Source: Lachnospiraceae bacterium (GTDB lineage Bacteria; Bacillota; Clostridia; Lachnospirales; Lachnospiraceae). From it: a stretch of DNA of 5,522 nucleotides. Below are positions 1 through 5,522 of the stretch, one piece after another. Positions within the stretch are counted from its first letter, which is position 1; every line of letters begins with the position of its first letter. The notes beneath the pieces were generated by a model. The model had not been told where the DNA came from. It ran no database searches and was given only the letters and a program-made list of their open reading frames with translations. The stretch is taken from positions 1-5,522 of the forward strand of contig DNAD01000004.1 in the NCBI GenBank assembly GCA_003484785.1, read 5' to 3'. Made by a program: the position numbers and the translations under genes.

Positions 1-11
1 GTTTGTTCCGA

Positions 12-40
12 AGCGCACGATCTGTAAACAGATCGGCGCT
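12..40 (-). terminator. Strong hairpin directly after the MBOAT stop codon; possible terminator
   Basis: On the minus strand, arms AGCGC-CGATCTG and CAGATCG-T-GCGCT enclose a TTTA loop, giving 12 base pairs with one bulged base (position 17). The hairpin begins at the base following the TAA stop of the acyltransferase gene, where a 3' end would be expected. No U-rich tract follows in the minus direction (the next bases are TCGGAACAAAC), so it is not a textbook intrinsic terminator. It could instead protect an mRNA 3' end or lie between genes of a longer operon. The structure is seen; the function is inferred. Confidence 0.4.
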
Positions 41-1414
41 TTAAAACCTGAAATATAAAAAGGGGTTAAAGCTTGCATCCGCAAGATAGGCTACCGAACA
101 GACCAGTAAAGCCAGGCTTACGAAAACCCCTGCACTCCTGTCTTTTATCCTCCGGTAAAGGCCCTCAAAAACAGGTGTTGAAAAGAGGCACCCCAGAAGG
201 AGGATGCATCCGTAATTTCTGAGATAGTAAAGTATATCCTCTCCTCCGTATCCGCCGAAAAGCCTGGTTAAATACAGAGAAAGCTGTCCAGGATCCGTTA
301 TCGAGAAGATGACCCAGCTTATGATCACGAAAAACATCGTATAAATGTGCCCCGCCGTCCTGTGATCCTTTAAGCGCTTAAGCAGAAACAGCTTTTCGAT
401 GCTTAAAAGTACAAAGAAATAGAGCCCCCACAAAATGAAATTCCAGTCCGCTCCGTGCCAGAAGCCCGTAACGGCCCATACTATCAACAGGTTTACATAA
501 TTTCTGACAGGCCCCTTCCTGCTGCCTCCCAAAGGAAAGTACAGATACTCCCTGAACCAGGAGCTTAAGGTAATATGCCATCTCCTCCAGAATTCGGTGA
601 TCGATACGGAAACATAGGGATGATCGAAGTTCTTCGGAAAGCTGAAGCCAAGCATCCTTCCGAGGCCTGTCGCCATAAGGGAATAGCCGTTAAAATCAAA
701 ATATATCTGCAGGGTAAAGGCCAGGGCTCCGAGCCAGGCAAGGGGCGTGGATATCCTGTCATACCCTATCTGGGACAGCTCCTTCCAGAGCATTCCCACA
801 TTATTGGCGATCAGAACCTTTGACGCAAGCCCGAGGATAAATACCTTAAGGCCCTCCTCCACATCCTCTGCCCTTATGCTCCTTTTTTTCAGGCCCTCAC
901 TGACCTCCGAATATACCACTATCGGCCCCGCGATCAGCTGGGGAAACATCACTATATAGGTTCCCAGCCTTAAGACAGAGGTTTCCGCCTTTACCTTTCC
1001 CCTGTAGAGATCTATGATATAGGACATTATCTGGAAGGTATAAAAGCTGATGCCAAGGGGAAGGGAAACGTTTATTTCGGGGATCCCCGCGCCAAAAGCG
1101 CTGTTTATGTTGCTGATAAAAAAACCGATATATTTGAAAAAGAGCAGCAGCGAAATATCAAAAACCAGGGCGGCGATAAAAAAGGTCTTCCTTATTTTCT
1201 CACTTTCGGAAAAACGTCCGATAAGCAGCCCCAGTATATAATTCACAAGGATCGAAACAAGGATGAGCAGAAGATATTTCGGCTCGCCCCAGGCATAAAA
1301 GACGATGCTTCCGAGGAAGAGCACGATATTTTTTGCCTTCGCGGGCACAAGATAGTATACCGCGAAAAAAACCGGCATGAACCAGAACAAAAACAGTAAA
1401 CTGCTGAATATCAT
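41..1414 (-). CDS. MBOAT-family (AlgI-like) membrane-bound O-acyltransferase
   Basis: This 457-residue polytopic membrane protein belongs to the MBOAT family, in the AlgI/PatB-like branch that transfers acyl groups (usually acetyl) to extracellular or cell-wall polymers. The N-terminus FSSLLFLFWFMPVFFAVYY followed by FYAWGEPKYL is typical of this branch. Central hallmarks are LPLGISFYTFQ (118-128), FPQLIAGP (157-164), FDFNGYS (239-245), EFWRRWHITLSSWFREYLY (274-292) and TGFWHGADWNFILWG (316-330). H320 corresponds to the invariant family histidine and H280 to the second conserved one, so the enzyme looks intact. The length is somewhat below that of alginate AlgI (about 520). The ATG is preceded by AGGAAG with a 5-nt spacer (1420-1425) and lies 26 nt after the ABC permease stop, suggesting cotranscription. 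The acceptor polymer cannot be told from sequence. AlgI-like proteins normally need an SGNH or AlgX/DHHW-type partner, which is not in this window but could be downstream. Confidence 0.93.
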   Translation of the reverse strand: MIFSSLLFLFWFMPVFFAVYYLVPAKAKNIVLFLGSIVFYAWGEPKYLLLILVSILVNYILGLLIGRFSESEKIRKTFFIAALVFDISLLLFFKYIGFFISNINSAFGAGIPEINVSLPLGISFYTFQIMSYIIDLYRGKVKAETSVLRLGTYIVMFPQLIAGPIVVYSEVSEGLKKRSIRAEDVEEGLKVFILGLASKVLIANNVGMLWKELSQIGYDRISTPLAWLGALAFTLQIYFDFNGYSLMATGLGRMLGFSFPKNFDHPYVSVSITEFWRRWHITLSSWFREYLYFPLGGSRKGPVRNYVNLLIVWAVTGFWHGADWNFILWGLYFFVLLSIEKLFLLKRLKDHRTAGHIYTMFFVIISWVIFSITDPGQLSLYLTRLFGGYGGEDILYYLRNYGCILLLGCLFSTPVFEGLYRRIKDRSAGVFVSLALLVCSVAYLADASFNPFLYFRF

Positions 1415-1440
1415 CTATACTTCCTGTCCTTAATAATACC

Positions 1441-2865
1441 CTACTCGTTTCTGATGGCCGCGAGCGGACTCAGCTTCATGGCTCTTATGGCGGGCAGGAG
1501 CCCGGAAATGACACCTACGCCCGTCGCAAATACTATGGAGGACAGGCTCAGCCAGATCGGGATATATGAGATGCCCGAGCCGGAAACTCCGCCCAGCACC
1601 CCGTCCCCTCCTTCAGAGGCCTTGTTTATTATGAACGAGACCAGATAGCTCAATCCGGTTCCGAAGATCCCTCCAACAAAGCCTATAAAAGCAGCCTCTA
1701 TCAGAAACATCGACCTTATATTCGACATGGCGCAGCCGAGAACCTTGTAAACACCTATCTCCTTTGTTCTTTCATAGATAGACATCATCATTGTATTGGC
1801 TATGCCGATGGCTGCTACCAGAAGGGATACGGCGCCTATCCCGCCCAGCATGGTCTGTATCGAGTTTGCCTGATCAAGCTCCGACTGTATCCAGTCCGAA
1901 TCGGACCGGGTAACGTAGCCTATCCCCTTTATCGCCTCAGAAACGGACTCCACATTCTCCATATCATCAACATTCACTATGAGCTCAGAATAATACAGCT
2001 CCGGAAAGGGTTTACCGTTCTTCATGGTGGGCTGGCCCGGGATATGATTCTTTTTAAACACCGTGCGAAGCTGGTTCTTTAAGGCCTCCAGCTCAACATA
2101 CACGTCCCAGGAATAGGAGAAATAGCTTTCAACACCGCCGGCAATGACCCCGGCCGGATCGGTCAGATATTTCTTGGCCTGCTTCTTCTGTTCCACTGTG
2201 CCTCCGTCTCCCGAATCGGAGGAGACGGAAGGAGCCTCTATCCCCTGATTTGAATTCTGGTTCTTTCCGGCATAGTAGGTATCCGTATCGTATATGACAA
2301 ACATGGGCTCCATGAGCTTGACATCGGGAACCTCGTTTGTTTCCCAGTAGCCTTTATTGGTCCGGGTATTGGTAAACTGTATCTGGACAACGTTGCCGTA
2401 CAAAAGCTTTATCGTTCCGTCCGCCTTCGGGAGAGAGCCGCTCTCAAGAGGCAGGTTCATATCCTCAAGGTGCTTTATCGTGGTCCCTCTCAGGGTGGCA
2501 CTCGTTTCGTATATTCCCTGTTTAAGCACCACTCTGGCGTCAAGGATCGGTTCCACGGATTGTACATGCTCAAGGAGCTTTATCTTATCGATCGCCCCTT
2601 CCGAAAGAAGAGTCTCTGTATCTGTAACCGGCCCTTCCGCAGCGCCGCCGTACTGATCGCTCCCTCCCGCAAATACCTCGATCTGGGTAAGGCTCCCCCA
2701 CTGGCTGGCGTTTTCCAGGGTAGTCCTTCGAAGTCCCAGTCCAAGGGAAACCATCACAACAATGGAGGCCGTCCCGATGACTACCCCCATTATGGTCATG
2801 ATGGTACGCATTTTTCTTTTAAAGAGACTGTTAACGCTCATAGAGAGCATATCTGTAAATCTCAT
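1441..2865 (-). CDS. MacB/FtsX-type ABC transporter permease with large extracellular domain
   Basis: This 474-residue protein has the MacB/LolC layout. TM1 lies near residues 21-44 after the usual basic start (LFKRKMRTIMTIMGVVIGTASI), followed by an extracellular domain of about 290 residues, then three C-terminal membrane segments near 338-360, 386-412 and 436-460. Family signatures are the cytoplasmic loop ERTKEIGVYKVLGC (365-378), which contacts the ATPase, and the end GLLPAIRAMKLSPLAAIRNE (455-474). The extracellular part contains flexible Gly/Ser/Asp-rich stretches (67-82 and 200-225). Transporters of this type are mechanotransmitters that use ATP to drive movements of the outside domain (MacB drug/toxin export, LolCDE lipoprotein release, FtsEX hydrolase activation). 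The substrate here is unknown. The gene lies 27 nt after the upstream stop. Its ribosome site is weak (at best GACGGG), so translation may be coupled to the preceding gene. ATG at 2865 is chosen because the family N-terminus starts there. The ATPase subunit is most likely the gene at 4692-5426. Confidence 0.92.
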   Translation of the reverse strand: MRFTDMLSMSVNSLFKRKMRTIMTIMGVVIGTASIVVMVSLGLGLRRTTLENASQWGSLTQIEVFAGGSDQYGGAAEGPVTDTETLLSEGAIDKIKLLEHVQSVEPILDARVVLKQGIYETSATLRGTTIKHLEDMNLPLESGSLPKADGTIKLLYGNVVQIQFTNTRTNKGYWETNEVPDVKLMEPMFVIYDTDTYYAGKNQNSNQGIEAPSVSSDSGDGGTVEQKKQAKKYLTDPAGVIAGGVESYFSYSWDVYVELEALKNQLRTVFKKNHIPGQPTMKNGKPFPELYYSELIVNVDDMENVESVSEAIKGIGYVTRSDSDWIQSELDQANSIQTMLGGIGAVSLLVAAIGIANTMMMSIYERTKEIGVYKVLGCAMSNIRSMFLIEAAFIGFVGGIFGTGLSYLVSFIINKASEGGDGVLGGVSGSGISYIPIWLSLSSIVFATGVGVISGLLPAIRAMKLSPLAAIRNE

Positions 2866-2892
2866 TATAAAACCCGTCGTCTGCCAAAGCCA

Positions 2893-4524
2893 TCAGTCAT
2901 CCAGATAATCGGTCTCCAGCTCTTTCTTTCTCTTCTTCTTTTTTATCTTCGAGATAACAGCCCCCGCGATCCCGATGAGTATCAGAAGGATCGCCCCGGG
3001 GATCACTATCCTCGCCCAGAGCGGCAGAGCCATGAGCTTGTCCTTAAGGCTCTCCTCTTCAGGCTGAAGCCTTATGGCGCCCTCCATTCCGTCAAGCCCC
3101 ATCCCCATGTCCTCCGACATGGGAGCGTTCACATAGAGCGTCGTGTAGAAGTCCTGGGTAAATACCTGCCCCATCTCGTTTTCATATGAAACGGTCACTG
3201 TCACCGTCCCGTCATCCGTGGTAGGATTAACCCCCGTCAGCATCGTATCAATATTTCCGGTGGCCCCGGAATCAAGGTTTCCGATAAAAGCATCCCCGTT
3301 GGTGATGCTGTCCGCGGAAAACAATGCCTTAACGTTATACAGCTTTGTCTTTCCGGTATTATATACCGAGAACATGGCGTTTGCCTGACCCCCGATGGTG
3401 ATGGAGGCCGGGGTCATCTCAATGGAGCTGATCTCATACCTGGAATCCTGCCTGACCGGTATGGATACGCTGGCCTCTCCGGTAAAAGGATTGTTCTTCT
3501 TATCCTCATACTTCATATCCAGCTTCATCACATAGGGCTTCTGGGACAGATCAGCCTTGGCGTTAAAGGTCATCCTGATATCGGCGCTTCCGCCCGGCGG
3601 GATTTCCGAAAAATAGGCGGTATTTGAGCCCGAGGTCGGAAGAAATGCGGAATAGCTCGACTCATTGTCCTTTCCCTCCACCGTAGCGGTCAGATCGACC
3701 TCAACGTTTGATACCTCTGTTCCCTCCGCGGTGTTCTTAAGATGGATGATCAGGTCAAAATCGCTTCCGGCGTAAACATCCGCAGGGTTGGTCTCAAAGC
3801 CCGTGACAATGATCCTGGGCGTAGAGGTCGCCAGGGTCTCGTTGTTGTTCTTGTTTCCGGCATCCGGCTTTCCTATGCACTCCACATAGGTGGATATGGT
3901 ACAGGAGCCCTGGTTGCAGACATCGTCAAGATACAGTACCTGAAAGGACAGCGGATAATAACCGTTGAGCACGTCCTCCCTTGTCATAAAGGTCCAGTAA
4001 AGATACTGTGTCCTCTCGTTTATATCGGGCTGAACGTTGGAACCCACCAGAACATCAAAGGAGATCGTATATCCCGAAGCGTTTATCTCAAAGGGCCAGT
4101 CCTCCGTCTTGCCGCTTATTATCGGGGTCACCACCACATCTCTTACGTTCCAGGGAGTCATATTCACTATTGGAAGAGCAACTATTACAGGCTCTCCGTA
4201 ACGGCAGACCGGCGTTGCCCAGTAATTTCCGGGCTTGATGTAATCCGAGGAGGAATAGACCCCCGAATAATTCGTTGATCCCGAGCTTGACCCTGAATCC
4301 GAAGAGTCCGACTCCTCAAACGTCATCGTTACCTTGCTTGTCGAAGATGAAGACGAAGATGACGAGGAAGATGAAGATGATGATGATGATGAGGCGGAAG
4401 CCTCTGCGAAGACATCCGCCGCAGACACAGCCTCATCCGGCATGATGCCGAAGACAAGCCCCGCCGTAAATATCAGCAATACAAGATAAGAGATACCTTT
4501 TCTGAATTGCTTCATTCTTTCCAT
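2893..4524 (-). CDS. Secreted, membrane-anchored Ig-like (CARDB/COG1361-like) protein; putative ABC partner
   Basis: From ATG 4524 this encodes 543 residues. A signal peptide covers 1-35 (basic start, hydrophobic ISYLVLLIFTAGLVFGI, probable cut after VSA). Then come 17 consecutive serines (45-61) and an acidic Ser/Gly linker to about 95. An N-terminal beta-rich domain (about 97-217) carries C107, C203, C208 and C216. A CARDB/COG1361-like domain follows at about 236-357 (PRIIVTGFETNPADVYAGSDFDL, typical of the group), and a second at about 363-465 (IEMTPASITIGGQANAMFSVYNTGKT). A Met/Asp/Gly-rich segment (468-482) leads to one membrane helix (about 503-525) and a very basic cytoplasmic tail (KIKKKKRKK) ending in acidic residues. 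Most of the protein is therefore outside the cell, anchored at its C-terminus. It lies between the ATPase and permease genes, which suggests an accessory or adaptor subunit of that transporter. Function is inferred from position; a stand-alone surface protein is the alternative. The track could be read from GTG 4542, but that codon overlaps the ribosome site. Confidence 0.85.
   Translation of the reverse strand: MERMKQFRKGISYLVLLIFTAGLVFGIMPDEAVSAADVFAEASASSSSSSSSSSSSSSSSSTSKVTMTFEESDSSDSGSSSGSTNYSGVYSSSDYIKPGNYWATPVCRYGEPVIVALPIVNMTPWNVRDVVVTPIISGKTEDWPFEINASGYTISFDVLVGSNVQPDINERTQYLYWTFMTREDVLNGYYPLSFQVLYLDDVCNQGSCTISTYVECIGKPDAGNKNNNETLATSTPRIIVTGFETNPADVYAGSDFDLIIHLKNTAEGTEVSNVEVDLTATVEGKDNESSYSAFLPTSGSNTAYFSEIPPGGSADIRMTFNAKADLSQKPYVMKLDMKYEDKKNNPFTGEASVSIPVRQDSRYEISSIEMTPASITIGGQANAMFSVYNTGKTKLYNVKALFSADSITNGDAFIGNLDSGATGNIDTMLTGVNPTTDDGTVTVTVSYENEMGQVFTQDFYTTLYVNAPMSEDMGMGLDGMEGAIRLQPEEESLKDKLMALPLWARIVIPGAILLILIGIAGAVISKIKKKKRKKELETDYLDD
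4342..4392 (-). repeat. TCN triplet repeat encoding 17 consecutive serines
   Basis: Seventeen in-frame serine codons, all TCN and none AGC/AGT, begin with five perfect TCA repeats (4378-4392) and continue as mixed TCT, TCA, TCC and TCG. The pure TCN make-up suggests origin by triplet-repeat expansion. The run lies just after the predicted signal-peptide cut and is followed by more Ser/Gly/Asp sequence, so it probably forms a flexible linker between the protein's mature N-terminus and its first folded domain. Gain or loss of triplets would change linker length without shifting frame. Confidence 0.9.
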
Positions 4525-4533
4525 TTGTACTGA

Positions 4534-4540
4534 TCCTCCC
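4534..4540 (-). promoter_or_regulatory. Ribosome binding site that sets the start of the Ig-like gene
   Basis: GGGAGGA lies 9 nt before ATG 4524. The longer open frame begins at GTG 4542, two bases upstream of this motif, so a GTG start would put the ribosome site inside the coding sequence. The ATG start also gives a normal signal peptide (MERMKQFRKG followed by a hydrophobic core). A further ATG at 4515 is possible but is spaced too far from the motif. Confidence 0.8.
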
Positions 4541-4592
4541 ACACCGCCTCTTCCCCTCCGACGGTGTTGTTCTGACCCCTTTTGTTTCCGTA

Positions 4593-4660
4593 TTTACAGG
4601 AATGAATTAAATTTTGCGTTTTACGGTAAACGACATCGGGTTTTGCCTGATTGCGTTTAC
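4593..4660. promoter_or_regulatory. Cluster of TTTAC/GTAAA words; possible operator or promoter region
   Basis: TTTAC occurs on the plus strand at 4593-4597, 4620-4624 and 4656-4660, and again at 4692-4696 region in the ATPase stop (CTGTTTACAG). At 4620-4630 the word forms a small palindrome TTTAC-G-GTAAA. A partial direct repeat TTGCGTTT(T)AC starts at 4614 and 4651. Such repetition in an AT-rich gap could mark a regulator site, but no known operator consensus is matched, and the words are short enough to arise by chance. Confidence 0.25.
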
Positions 4661-4664
4661 TGCG

Positions 4665-4686
4665 CCGGCCCTGCGCCTTTGGCCGG
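4665..4686 (-). terminator. GC-rich hairpin after the ATPase gene; possible weak terminator or attenuator
   Basis: Six-base arms CCGGCC and GGCCGG are separated by a 10-nt loop, starting 5 nt past the TAA stop of the ATPase gene. All stem pairs are G-C. No run of U follows on the minus strand (CGCAGTAAACG), so full intrinsic termination is doubtful. Partial termination or mRNA processing could set the ATPase level apart from that of the downstream genes. The direct repeat CTGCGCC (4660-4666 and 4671-4677) overlaps it. Confidence 0.3.
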
Positions 4687-4691
4687 TCTGT

Positions 4692-5426
4692 TTACAGATC
4701 CCAGATGGGATCCTTGCCGGAATGATCGTTCTCCTCTATGCTTACTATCCTTCCGTCAATTATGCGAAAAACCCTGTCCGCATAGGTGGCCAGATGGTTG
4801 TCATGGGTTACCATTATAAGAGTCATCCCGTGCTCCTTTACCACCAGCTGCATGAGGGTCATCACCTCCTCTGAGGTGGCGGAATCCAGGTTTCCGGTAG
4901 GCTCATCGGCAAAAATGATCTCCGGATTAAGAACAAGAGCTCTGGCGACTCCCACCCTTTGCTGCTGACCTCCGGACATCTGCGTGGGACGGTGCTTCAT
5001 GGTCTTTGTAAGCCCCACCAGCTTAAGCGCCGCCCTGGCAAGCTTCTCCCTTTTATCCTTCTTCATTCCCCTGAAGGTAAGGGGGAGGGCCACGTTTTCT
5101 ATGGAGTTCATGGTAGGCATCAGATTAAAGGACTGAAAGATAAAGCCCACATGCTCCCTTCTGAAGGTTACCAGCTCTGTCTCGGTCATCCGTTCAATAT
5201 GCTGGCCGGCCACAATTATCTCGCCTGATGAGGGCTTCTCGAGCCCGGCCAGCATGTTAAGCAGCGTAGACTTGCCCGAACCGGAGGTTCCGACTATCGC
5301 TATGAACTCTCCCTTATAGATCGAGAAATCCACTCCGTTTAAGGCATGGACACTTGTCTCTCCGATATAGTAGGTTTTTTTCAGATTTTTTGCCCTTATG
5401 ACGACAGGCTTTTTTGCTTCTTCCAC
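4692..5426 (-). CDS. ABC transporter ATP-binding protein (LolD/MacB/YknY type)
   Basis: This 244-residue stand-alone nucleotide-binding subunit hydrolyses ATP on the cytoplasmic face to power the membrane partner. All motifs are present: Walker A GTSGSGKST (46-54), Q-loop FIFQSFNLMPTMNSIENV (Q98), signature MSGGQQQRV (150-158; Met replaces the common first Leu), Walker B IIFADEPTGNLDS (170-182, E175 catalytic) and H-loop MVTHD (H208). Length and the sequences FNLMPTMNSIENVALPL and ADEPTGNLDS place it in the LolD/MacB/YknY group that pairs with FtsX-type permeases, matching the permease two genes downstream. A short polar tail (232-244) follows the usual end. The start is GTG: no ATG occurs until M58, which is inside the fold, and the upstream frame stops at TAG 5457-5459. 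No convincing Shine-Dalgarno motif precedes GTG, and a GC-rich hairpin ends 11 nt before it. The stop TAA lies within the inverted repeat TCTG-TAAA-CAGA. A 167-nt gap separates it from the next gene. Confidence 0.95.
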   Translation of the reverse strand: MEEAKKPVVIRAKNLKKTYYIGETSVHALNGVDFSIYKGEFIAIVGTSGSGKSTLLNMLAGLEKPSSGEIIVAGQHIERMTETELVTFRREHVGFIFQSFNLMPTMNSIENVALPLTFRGMKKDKREKLARAALKLVGLTKTMKHRPTQMSGGQQQRVGVARALVLNPEIIFADEPTGNLDSATSEEVMTLMQLVVKEHGMTLIMVTHDNHLATYADRVFRIIDGRIVSIEENDHSGKDPIWDL

Positions 5427-5437
5427 TTTGCTTTGAA

Positions 5438-5453
5438 AGCGCCCCGCGGCGCT
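5438..5453 (-). other. Small GC-rich hairpin upstream of the ATPase GTG start
   Basis: Six-base arms AGCGCC and GGCGCT enclose a GCGG loop on the minus strand, in the 30-nt space between the TAG of the upstream gene and the GTG of the ATPase gene. Only TTT follows before the sequence becomes mixed, so it is a poor terminator. Its position, where a ribosome site would normally lie, suggests an influence on translation initiation or on mRNA processing. The structure is seen; the role is inferred. Confidence 0.4.
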
Positions 5454-5456
5454 GAT

Positions 5457-5522
5457 CTACTGTATCAACGGATACTTTGAGGTAAGCTCGTCAACTATGG
5501 CTCTGGCCTTCGGTATCCCGTC
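5457..5522 (-). CDS. C-terminal end of an unidentified upstream gene (partial)
   Basis: The last 21 codons read DGIPKARAIVDELTSKYPLI plus a final Gln, then TAG. The rest lies beyond the right edge. Codon choice (ATA, AGA, AAG, CCG) resembles that of the neighbours, and the peptide looks like a normal helical protein end, which supports a real gene. The family cannot be recognised from so little sequence. The stop is in the same frame as the ATPase and 30 nt before its GTG, so the two genes are probably in one operon. The possibility that this is a chance open frame remains. Confidence 0.5.
   Translation of the reverse strand, partial: DGIPKARAIVDELTSKYPLIQ

Larger units (their letters stand above)
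4525..4691 (-). other. 167-nt intergenic gap between ATPase and Ig-like gene
   Basis: This is the only sizeable non-coding stretch between the genes. In minus-strand order it holds a GC-rich inverted repeat just after the ATPase stop (4665-4686), an AT-rich part with recurring GTAAA/TTTAC words (4593-4660), a TTTAAT hexamer (4606-4611) one base off the -10 consensus but without a convincing -35 element, and a purine-rich leader ending in the ribosome site at 4534-4540. An internal promoter for the Ig-like gene, permease and MBOAT gene is possible but not demonstrated. No small coding sequence with a plausible ribosome site was found. Confidence 0.5.

Noticed and set aside
2470..3189. A 239-codon open frame on the plus strand across the permease/Ig-like gene junction
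   Set aside because: It runs antisense through two genes with clear family motifs, its product shows no recognisable domain, and it is rich in His/Arg/Pro as expected from reversed coding sequence. It has no supporting ribosome site.
3742..4278. A 178-codon open frame on the plus strand inside the Ig-like gene
   Set aside because: It is antisense to a gene with a signal peptide and recognisable domains, and its translation has no coherent family signature.
4342..4392. The triplet repeat as a CRISPR or tandem-repeat array of DNA function
   Set aside because: The unit is three bases, in frame, and fully explained by serine codons; there are no spacers.
4540..4542. GTG as the start of the Ig-like gene
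   Set aside because: The best ribosome site overlaps the codons just after this GTG, and ATG 4524 gives correct spacing and a normal signal peptide.
4591..4640. A sigma-A promoter on the minus strand in the intergenic gap
   Set aside because: TTTAAT (4606-4611) is a fair -10 hexamer, but no TTGACA-like element occurs 16-18 nt upstream and there is no extended -10, so it is not listed as a firm promoter.
4614..4874. A plus-strand open frame across the gap and the ATPase 3' end
   Set aside because: Most of it is antisense to the ATPase. There is no good ribosome site, and the predicted peptide shows no recognised family.

Overview
The window carries four complete genes, all read from the minus strand, plus the last 21 codons of a fifth at the right edge. 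In reading order (right to left) they are: an unidentified gene tail (5457-5522), an ABC transporter ATPase (4692-5426), a secreted, membrane-anchored protein with Ig-like repeats (2893-4524), a MacB/FtsX-type ABC permease (1441-2865) and an MBOAT-family O-acyltransferase (41-1414). Base composition is roughly balanced. Codon use includes many ATA, AGA and AGG codons, two of the four complete genes have purine-rich ribosome sites, and there is no sign of an outer-membrane partner. Together these suggest a Gram-positive clostridial organism, perhaps Lachnospiraceae; this is inference from style and gene content, not a proven assignment.

The ATPase, the Ig-like protein and the permease look like one export or surface-remodelling machine. 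The ATPase belongs to the LolD/MacB/YknY group and has every nucleotide-binding motif. The permease has the four-segment MacB layout with a large extracellular domain. The middle gene, where a MacA/YknX (HlyD-type) adaptor might be expected, instead encodes a signal peptide, a 17-residue serine run, CARDB/COG1361-like beta domains and a C-terminal membrane anchor. It is the most interesting and least understood part of the window.

The MBOAT gene starts 26 nt after the permease stop and has its own ribosome site, so it is probably cotranscribed. MBOAT proteins of this AlgI-like type move acyl groups, usually acetyl, across the membrane onto extracellular polymers, normally with a partner esterase/transferase. 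No such partner is visible here; it may lie beyond the left edge.

Non-coding sequence is scarce: a 167-nt gap between the ATPase and the Ig-like gene (GC-rich hairpin, AT-rich stretch, recurring TTTAC/GTAAA words), a strong hairpin abutting the MBOAT stop, and a small hairpin just before the ATPase start. No RNA gene, insertion sequence, CRISPR array or origin was seen. The window looks like a chromosomal surface-function operon rather than a mobile element.
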